DNA of 64,000 nucleotides from positions 4,526,001-4,590,000 of the forward strand of contig OZ242331.1 in the NCBI GenBank assembly GCA_965208275.1, given 5' to 3'. The stretch is from Bin5 sp022827195. Its GTDB lineage: Bacteria > Chloroflexota > Anaerolineae > Caldilineales > Caldilineaceae. The translations under genes were made by a program, and so were the position numbers. Each line of letters opens with the position of its first letter. Positions within the stretch are counted from its first letter, which is position 1. The notes beneath the pieces are model-generated. The model saw only the letters and a program-made list of their open reading frames with translations, was not told the origin of the DNA and made no database searches. Shown in pieces: positions 58,814 through 64,000 of this stretch.

Positions 58814-59857
58814 TCAAATGTTCAGATGGCGGCCGCTCGCGGTATCTTCGCGCCCACTGTCAATCTGGCTGGCCCCCGGCCGGCTCGCGCGGCCTTCGGA
58901 CCGTTTCGAAGACCACTGGGTTGGTTCGATCGCAAGCCCGATATTCTCGGAAGTCGTCCCGTTTCCAATTGTCGGCCAGTTTTCCTGGTCGGTGGCGCCC
59001 ATCTTCATCTCACCCTCAAAATAGCCACCCTCTTCGACGATGAAGGACGCGGCATGGGACTGGCCCCGCATCTCACCGGATGTGCGCAGGTGCAGCCGCT
59101 CTTCAATGAAAACGTCACCGGTGACCGATCCGGCAATTTCGATGTTGCGGGCTCGCACCGTCGCCGACAAGGTCGCATCTTTGGCGACGACCACCGTTCC
59201 GCGGCAGTCGATTTCACCTTCAAAGGTCCCCTCGATGCGCAGGTCCTTTTCCGAACGGAAGGTGCCTGTGAAGTAGGATTGAGGGCCCACGATAGTGTCG
59301 GTTGTGGCGTCCTCTGGCGGCGACTCCTGCCGTTTCGGACGGGGCTGGGCAGACTGCTGTCCCCGGTTGGCGAACGGCGGGTTATCTCGGCGGTTCCCAC
59401 TCATCTGTCTGTTTCTCCTCTCATACGATTCATCCGTCAAAGGCGTGGCTTCTTCCTGGGGCAGCAGGGACTCTCTGGAAACCGGTGTTGGGATCTCCGG
59501 GGGCGGCGGCTCGGACGGCGGCTCCGGCTCCTGCAGCGGCTCGGGCAGGACAGGCTCCGGGGACGGCGGCTCGGTCAAGACAGGCTCGGACAGGACGGGC
59601 TCTGGCGGCAGGACGGGCTCTGGCGGCAGGACGGGCTCTGGCGGCAGCGGCTCTGGCGGCGGCGATTCAGCTAATACAGGCTCCGACGCCGGTTCCAAAT
59701 CGGCCCCTGCTGCAACCTCTTCTCCGTTGTCTTCTGCAGGTGCTGCCTCTTCGCCCTCTTCACGGGAGGGTTCGTCTTCATCCAACTCCTGGAGATTTCG
59801 ATAAAGCCACTGCAGGTCTTCTTCGTCCTGCTTCCTACCACGTTTGAAAAGCGGCAT
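58814..59857 (-). CDS. Bactofilin (polymer-forming cytoskeletal protein) with Pro/Glu-rich N-terminus
   Basis: A 347-aa protein. Residues ~180-290 form the bactofilin beta-helix core (YFTGTFRSEKDLRIEGTFEGEI, then GDVFIEERLHLRTSGEMRGQ), which self-assembles into filaments. The N-terminal ~150 residues are acidic and Pro-rich, with PPEPVL repeats (18-bp DNA repeats at 59592-59645), and are likely a flexible membrane- or partner-contact arm. The C-terminal ~55 residues also look disordered. Most bactofilins are 130-200 aa, so this is a long variant. The only upstream signal is a good -10. Confidence 0.88.
   Translation of the reverse strand: MPLFKRGRKQDEEDLQWLYRNLQELDEDEPSREEGEEAAPAEDNGEEVAAGADLEPASEPVLAESPPPEPLPPEPVLPPEPVLPPEPVLSEPVLTEPPSPEPVLPEPLQEPEPPSEPPPPEIPTPVSRESLLPQEEATPLTDESYERRNRQMSGNRRDNPPFANRGQQSAQPRPKRQESPPEDATTDTIVGPQSYFTGTFRSEKDLRIEGTFEGEIDCRGTVVVAKDATLSATVRARNIEIAGSVTGDVFIEERLHLRTSGEMRGQSHAASFIVEEGGYFEGEMKMGATDQENWPTIGNGTTSENIGLAIEPTQWSSKRSEGRASRPGASQIDSGREDTASGRHLNI
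59592..59645. repeat. Three perfect 18-bp tandem repeats in the bactofilin gene
   Basis: AGGACGGGCTCTGGCGGC occurs three times in a row and encodes PPEPVL-type units on the minus strand. Perfect copies suggest recent slippage expansion; length may vary between strains. Confidence 0.85.
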
Positions 59858-59952
59858 CCTTTGGGTCTCCTTTCTCGCCCAGTCCCCCAGCGGGCTGGAT
59901 CCAACGCCGACATACTCGAGGGAGAAACACGGCGAAATCCCAGTACGCTGCT

Positions 59953-59981
59953 ATTATACATCGAAATGCCAAATTTACACC
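59953..59981 (-). promoter_or_regulatory. Putative bactofilin promoter
   Basis: A perfect TATAAT on the minus strand at 59953-59958 lies about 95 bp before the bactofilin start. The -35 (GGTGTA at 17 bp) is poor, so activator help may be needed. Confidence 0.4.
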
Positions 59982-60118
59982 TTTCACTAATCTTCATCGC
60001 GCCCTGCAGGCGAACTGCAGTTCTCCACCCGGCCGGGCCGTTGGGACGGGCCGAAGAGCGACGCACTCGGATAGCGACGGTGCAGAATGCGGCCTGAAAG
60101 GATCGCGCCGTTCCGCCC

Positions 60119-60148
60119 TTGACAGACGCGCGACGGCAATCCTATACT
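60119..60148 (+). promoter_or_regulatory. Promoter of the SCP2-like gene
   Basis: TTGACA (60119-60124), an 18-bp spacer and TATACT (60143-60148), 42 bp before ATG 60191. Confidence 0.65.
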
Positions 60149-60190
60149 ACCTTCTACTTTCTGAGTTAATCGAAACCATCATAACATGCC

Positions 60191-60625
60191 ATGGCCGTCT
60201 ATTCCGATGCTTCTCAGCTATATGAAGCGTTACAGCGCGTGTTCGACAAAGTCCAGGAGCGCCCTGCCGCGATCGAGTCCTTCACCAGAAGCAATCTCGT
60301 CGTCCGTCTGCGGCTGACCGAGCCGGACGCGGAAGTGCTTCTGGATGGGCGCCAGCCGCCGTTGGAGGTCTTCTTTGGGCCGCGCCCCGGAAAGGCGGAC
60401 GTGGAATTGATGATGGCAGCAGATACGCTGCATCTGGTCTGGAGCGGTCAGCGCAAGCTGAGGGACCTCTTTTTCGGGGGGCAGATTCAGACAAGCGGCA
60501 ATCTCTTTCGCGCGATGGAGTTGACCGATCTGTTTCGCGAAGCCGAGCGGGTCTACACGGGCATGCAGCAAGGCGGCAGCGCAGGGCACAACAGGCAGAT
60601 TCAGGCAGAGGATACGCCGGACTGA
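60191..60625 (+). CDS. SCP2-like sterol/lipid-binding domain protein
   Basis: A 144-aa single-domain protein resembling bacterial SCP2 proteins, which bind hydrophobic ligands. The core reads VEVFFGPRPGKADVELMMAA, then LRDLFFGGQIQTSGNLFRAMELTDLF; the GQIQxSGN element is characteristic. No signal peptide. Ligand unknown. It has its own promoter and is followed by a stronger promoter for dnaG-rpoD after the stop, with no terminator seen between, so it may also read into that operon. Confidence 0.72.
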   Translation: MAVYSDASQLYEALQRVFDKVQERPAAIESFTRSNLVVRLRLTEPDAEVLLDGRQPPLEVFFGPRPGKADVELMMAADTLHLVWSGQRKLRDLFFGGQIQTSGNLFRAMELTDLFREAERVYTGMQQGGSAGHNRQIQAEDTPD

Positions 60626-60658
60626 GGCGCAAATGCTTAGGAGTTGGAACCGTTTCCT

Positions 60659-60687
60659 TTGACACCCGATGCGGGCAAAGATATAAT
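60659..60687 (+). promoter_or_regulatory. Perfect consensus promoter of the dnaG-rpoD operon
   Basis: TTGACA (60659-60664), 17-bp spacer and TATAAT (60682-60687): 12 of 12 consensus bases with ideal spacing. Such promoters are rare in GC-rich genomes and imply strong SigA-dependent, autoregulatory transcription of the sigma factor gene downstream. Confidence 0.85.
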
Positions 60688-60706
60688 TGAGACCAGTTAG
60701 CAGTGA

Positions 60707-60740
60707 CCAGTGGCCTGACGTAACTACGGCCACTGGCTTT
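60707..60740 (+). terminator. Attenuator-like hairpin in the dnaG leader
   Basis: CCAGTGGCC and GGCCACTGG form a 9-bp perfect stem with a 12-base loop, followed by CTTTT. It lies between the perfect promoter and the dnaG start (ATG 60770), so it could terminate part of the transcripts. An upstream direct repeat of GACCAGT (60691-60697 and 60705-60711) could offer an alternative pairing that frees the read-through form; this is inference. Confidence 0.6.
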
Positions 60741-60769
60741 TGTATGGGAGTGCTGCCGCGGGGCCTAAA

Positions 60770-62854
60770 ATGAGCGTAACGGATGAGATCAAAGCGCGCG
60801 TCGATGCCGTGGAGTTCATCTCCCGTTATGTGCCATTGCAACGCGCCGGCCGCTCCTACAAAGCCCGCTGCCCCTTCCACGAGGAACGCACGCCCAGCTT
60901 CGTCGTTTTCCCCGAATCCGGCACATGGCGCTGTTTCGGCGCCTGCAGCACGGGCGGCGACCTATTCTCCTTCCTGATGCAAAAAGAGAATATGGATTTC
61001 CGCGAAGCCCTCCAGACCCTCGCGCGGGAGGCCGGCGTACAGTTGCCGGAACAGGACGACGCAGGCAAAGGCCAGGAGCGCGATCTTCTCTTCGAGTTGA
61101 ACGCCAAGGCGGCGGACTTTTTCCACGACCAACTTCACCGCGCCCAGGAGGCGCAATCGGCGCGCGACTATCTGCAACAAAGGGGCATCAATTCCCAGGT
61201 CGCGGCGCAGTTTCGGCTCGGCTTCGCGCCCGAAAGCTGGGAAGCGCTGCGCGACCATCTGCTGGAGGCGGGCTACTCGCACGACACTCTGCACCGCGCA
61301 GACCTGGTCAAGCACAACGAAGCGCGCGACTCCTTCTACGACTCCTTCCGCAACCGGTTGATGATTCCGATCCACGATCGTCAGGGCCGGATCATCGGAT
61401 TTGGCGGACGAGTTCTGGACGATTCGATTCCCAAATATCTCAATACGGCCGAGACTCCCCTCTTTCACAAATCCTATGTCGTCTACGGGCTGGACCGGGC
61501 CCACAAGGCGATTCGCGAGGCCGACCGCGTCGTGATCGTCGAAGGCTACATGGACGTGATCGCCGCCCACCAGTTTGGCTTCATGAATGTCGTTGCCTGC
61601 TTGGGCACGGCCCTGACCACGGAACAGTTGAGCCAGCTCAACCGTTTCACCGATAACTTCATCCTGGCGTTGGACGCCGATGCGGCAGGTCAACAGGCAA
61701 CGCTGCGAGGCCTCAACCAAGCGAGGCAAGCGCTGCGCAAAGACAAGTTTGTGTTGACACCCAGCAGCAGGGGCAATCATATAGGGCACAGGCTAAACGC
61801 CAATTTGCGCATCATTGCGCTGCAGCAGGGCCTCGACCCGGACGAAATCATCCGTCGGAACCCGGATGGCTGGCAAAAGTTGGTTGATAACGCAACGCCC
61901 CTCGTCGATCACCAAATCAAGATTGTCACTGCCCAATACGATCTGGGCAGTGCCCAAGGCAAAGCCGAGGCTGTGGCGGAGCTGATACCCCTGATCGCCG
62001 AGCTCAACGAAGAGACCGAGCGCTTGCACTACATAGAGGAGTTGAGCAAGCGCGCCGGATTTCCGCCCCTCGACCGGACAGTCGAGAGACTCGTGCAGGC
62101 CAGGTCTTACGCGCTGCGGCATCCATCTGAGGAGGGCCGCCATCGCCGGCGCTATACGCAGCCCCGGAATGAACCGCCCCCGGCCGAAGAGGGGGCACAA
62201 ACACCGCCAAACCGCGGGCCTCTGGACGACGCCGGCCCGGCCGCACCTGACAACCAAGCCAACGGTATGCTTTGGTCATCGGCGTCTGATCTGGCCGCGT
62301 TTATACCGGAAACCAAACTGGAAGGTTTTCTGCTGTCCTTTTTGATCTATGATCCCGACCTGCTGATATGGCAGAAGGGGATGACGGAGGAGCTCGAGGT
62401 CCTCCCCCTGAGCGGCAAAGACTTCCAGCAGATCGAATACCGGGAGATCTTCGTTGCTCTGCGCAGTTTCATCGCCAGCGATGAGTTGTGGGACATCAAC
62501 GCCTTTCAGGACACGCTCAGCTCCACCTATCACCCGGTTCTATCTCAGCTGATGACACAGATCATGACGATGCCGGAGAGGGAACCGGCTGATGTTCAGA
62601 ACGCGCTGATCAAACTTCTGATCAGGCTGCGGTGCTCGCGGCTGCGTGAAGATCTGTCGGCAATGCAGTTTTTGTTGCACGACGCGCAGGAAGGCGATGA
62701 CCGTGAAGCGGTCATGGAGTATTCGTCCAGCATAAACGCCAATCGTCGCGACCGCCACCACCTGGAACGCGTATTGGTGCGCAGAAGTCAGGTTTCTTAC
62801 GGCGCTGCCCGTACCGACCTGGGAATCGTAATTGTCCCCGAGAGTCCCCAATAG
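60770..62854 (+). CDS. dnaG: DNA primase
   Basis: A 694-aa primase making RNA primers at the replication fork. The N-terminal CHC2 zinc finger (CPFHEERTPSF, then WRCFGAC) is followed by the catalytic core, with the TOPRIM Glu in VIVEGYMDVIAAHQ and the Asp pair in ALDADAAGQQ. The C-terminal ~230 residues include a Pro-rich linker (residues ~460-500) and a helical DnaB-interaction domain. It is longer than E. coli DnaG (581 aa). ATG 60770 is preferred; the frame opens at 60740 inside the leader. rpoD follows after 11 bp. Confidence 0.96.
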   Translation: MSVTDEIKARVDAVEFISRYVPLQRAGRSYKARCPFHEERTPSFVVFPESGTWRCFGACSTGGDLFSFLMQKENMDFREALQTLAREAGVQLPEQDDAGKGQERDLLFELNAKAADFFHDQLHRAQEAQSARDYLQQRGINSQVAAQFRLGFAPESWEALRDHLLEAGYSHDTLHRADLVKHNEARDSFYDSFRNRLMIPIHDRQGRIIGFGGRVLDDSIPKYLNTAETPLFHKSYVVYGLDRAHKAIREADRVVIVEGYMDVIAAHQFGFMNVVACLGTALTTEQLSQLNRFTDNFILALDADAAGQQATLRGLNQARQALRKDKFVLTPSSRGNHIGHRLNANLRIIALQQGLDPDEIIRRNPDGWQKLVDNATPLVDHQIKIVTAQYDLGSAQGKAEAVAELIPLIAELNEETERLHYIEELSKRAGFPPLDRTVERLVQARSYALRHPSEEGRHRRRYTQPRNEPPPAEEGAQTPPNRGPLDDAGPAAPDNQANGMLWSSASDLAAFIPETKLEGFLLSFLIYDPDLLIWQKGMTEELEVLPLSGKDFQQIEYREIFVALRSFIASDELWDINAFQDTLSSTYHPVLSQLMTQIMTMPEREPADVQNALIKLLIRLRCSRLREDLSAMQFLLHDAQEGDDREAVMEYSSSINANRRDRHHLERVLVRRSQVSYGAARTDLGIVIVPESPQ

Positions 62855-62865
62855 CAGGTAGGAAT

Positions 62866-64000
62866 ATGGCAAAAAAATTCAACGCGTCAAACAAGCCCGT
62901 CGACGTCCATGTCGACGCACCGGACGCCAAAGACGAGCTTGATGACTATATTCAGGATGGTGAATCCGAGGAGGGTTTTTCCCCGGAGATCTTCGAGGAG
63001 GAGGAGGAGGAGAACACGGCTCTGCCGAGAATCGAACGTGACCTTGAGCTGGAAGAAGAGATCGAAAAAGAAACACAGATCCCGGTGGAGAAGATTATCG
63101 AGGATGTGTCGGAGGTCGGCCAGATGCTGGACCCGATGCGTATGTACCTGCGCGAAATCGGGCGCCATGAACTGTTGACCGCCGAACAGCAGACCGCGCT
63201 GGCCGAACGGATCCAGCGCGGCCTTCAGGCGGATGAACGCCTCCGGCAGGCGACCGCTGACGGCGAAGAGCCGGCTGACGGATCAACCGTCAGCCTATCG
63301 CCGGATGAAATCGAGGAGTTGAAGGCATCAATCGCCGACGGCAAAGTTGCGCAGGACCATCTGGCAAATAGCAATCTGCGCCTTGTTGTCAGCGTGGCCA
63401 AACGCTACGTCGGGCGCGGCCTGAACTTCCCGGACCTGATCCAGGAAGGGAATGTCGGCCTGCTGCGCGCCGTGGAAAAGTTCGATCACACGCTGGGATT
63501 CAAGTTCAGCACCTACGCCACCTGGTGGATTCGCCAGGCGATTAGCCGCGCGATCGCCTATCAGGCGCGCACGATTCGCATCCCGGTCCACATGGTGGAG
63601 ACGATTAACCGGCAGATGCGCACAGAGAGGGAGTTGCAACAAGAGATGAAGGGCGAGGAGCCGTCGCTGGAAAAGATTGCGCTGGAGATGGGCTACCTGG
63701 GAGAGGATGTGGCCGCGGATGTCCGGCAAGCGTTGGATGAGAAGCGGCCGCTCACAGGCGATTTGAAGAGCGTACTCGACCAGGCTGTGGCCAAAGTACA
63801 GCGCATCCAGCGTCTCAGCCGCGAACCGATCAGCCTCGACATGCCGGTCGGCGCGGAGGAGAACAGCTATCTGGGTGATTTCATCGAGGACGAGAGCATT
63901 CCCGCACCGGTGGATACTGCCAGCAGGCGGCTGCTGCGAGAGCAGATGAGCGAGATTCTGAGCGGGCTTCCCGAACGGGAGCACAAAGTTCTGAGCATGC
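62866..64000 (+). CDS. rpoD: Primary sigma factor RpoD/SigA (3' partial)
   Basis: The housekeeping sigma factor, truncated by the window edge after 378 residues. Region 1.1 is replaced by a short acidic N-terminus (EEEEEEN near residue 45). Region 1.2 reads DPMRMYLREIGRHELLT, the core of region 2 is NLRLVVSVAKRYVGRGL, FPDLIQEGNVGL and KFSTYATWWIRQAI, and region 3 begins with RIPVHM. The sequence ends within region 4 (LSGLPEREHKVLSM). It follows dnaG by 11 bp with a weak AGG SD, forming the macromolecular-synthesis pair. Confidence 0.95.
   Translation, partial: MAKKFNASNKPVDVHVDAPDAKDELDDYIQDGESEEGFSPEIFEEEEEENTALPRIERDLELEEEIEKETQIPVEKIIEDVSEVGQMLDPMRMYLREIGRHELLTAEQQTALAERIQRGLQADERLRQATADGEEPADGSTVSLSPDEIEELKASIADGKVAQDHLANSNLRLVVSVAKRYVGRGLNFPDLIQEGNVGLLRAVEKFDHTLGFKFSTYATWWIRQAISRAIAYQARTIRIPVHMVETINRQMRTERELQQEMKGEEPSLEKIALEMGYLGEDVAADVRQALDEKRPLTGDLKSVLDQAVAKVQRIQRLSREPISLDMPVGAEENSYLGDFIEDESIPAPVDTASRRLLREQMSEILSGLPEREHKVLSM

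Overview
The window is a GC-rich bacterial chromosome segment that reads as a member of the Chloroflexota, probably an Anaerolineae/Caldilineales-like lineage. This is an inference from gene content: a mevalonate-type decarboxylase, many sugar-acid and TIM-barrel isomerase genes, an acyl-CoA carboxylase operon, a DUF3500 protein and a bactofilin. No phylogenetic calculation was possible. Several promoters match sigma70/SigA consensus closely, so transcription signals can be read with some confidence.

Layout. 1-938: the end of an oligopeptide-type ABC ATPase. 982-6512: a complete rRNA operon on the minus strand (promoter, possible boxA, 16S, tRNA-Ile(GAT), 23S, 5S, intrinsic terminator). 6584-10868: a minus-strand acyl-CoA carboxylase operon (carboxyltransferase, an unknown protein, biotin carboxylase, biotin carrier) with stop/start overlaps; biotin ligase birA lies just beyond it at 12186 on the other strand. 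13210-19502: a membrane glycosyltransferase, an M50 protease, an HD protein, a degenerate prephenate-dehydrogenase-like protein, a secreted modular protein and a lipoprotein. 19522-24483: PLP enzymes, a GNAT, a hydroxyacyl-CoA dehydrogenase and a DinB protein. 24558-35909: a carbohydrate/sugar-acid neighbourhood (divergent GH32, UxuA-like dehydratase, SDR, TIM-barrel isomerase, NAD epimerase, molybdenum hydroxylase, DUF3500), interrupted by small zinc-ribbon, CopG-antitoxin and nucleotidyltransferase genes. 36701-39463: DHH phosphoesterase, a small unknown protein and a mevalonate-pathway decarboxylase.

39515-43016 is the clearest mobile region. Two decayed IS5-family copies in direct orientation flank an intact two-gene ABC-2 exporter. 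Both copies carry the same 17-bp internal duplication that breaks the transposase frame. Next come a TetR-MFS efflux operon with a palindromic operator over the tetR start codon, and a 10-bp-periodic repeat. From 45412 on the content is housekeeping: hflX, a 2-hydroxyacid dehydrogenase, citrate synthase, recG, degV, rpmB, rlmN, a HAD phosphatase, recJ, a YprB-like RNase H protein, a bactofilin, an SCP2-like protein and the dnaG-rpoD operon. That operon has a perfect TTGACA-N17-TATAAT promoter and an attenuator-like leader hairpin; rpoD runs off the right edge.

I found no CRISPR array, prophage or obvious large new defence system. The most unusual items are the unknown ORF inside the carboxylase operon, the IS pair with a shared lesion around the ABC exporter, several enzymes lacking expected catalytic residues (TyrA-like, GH32-like), the acidic insertion in the DHH protein, and the structured leader of dnaG-rpoD.
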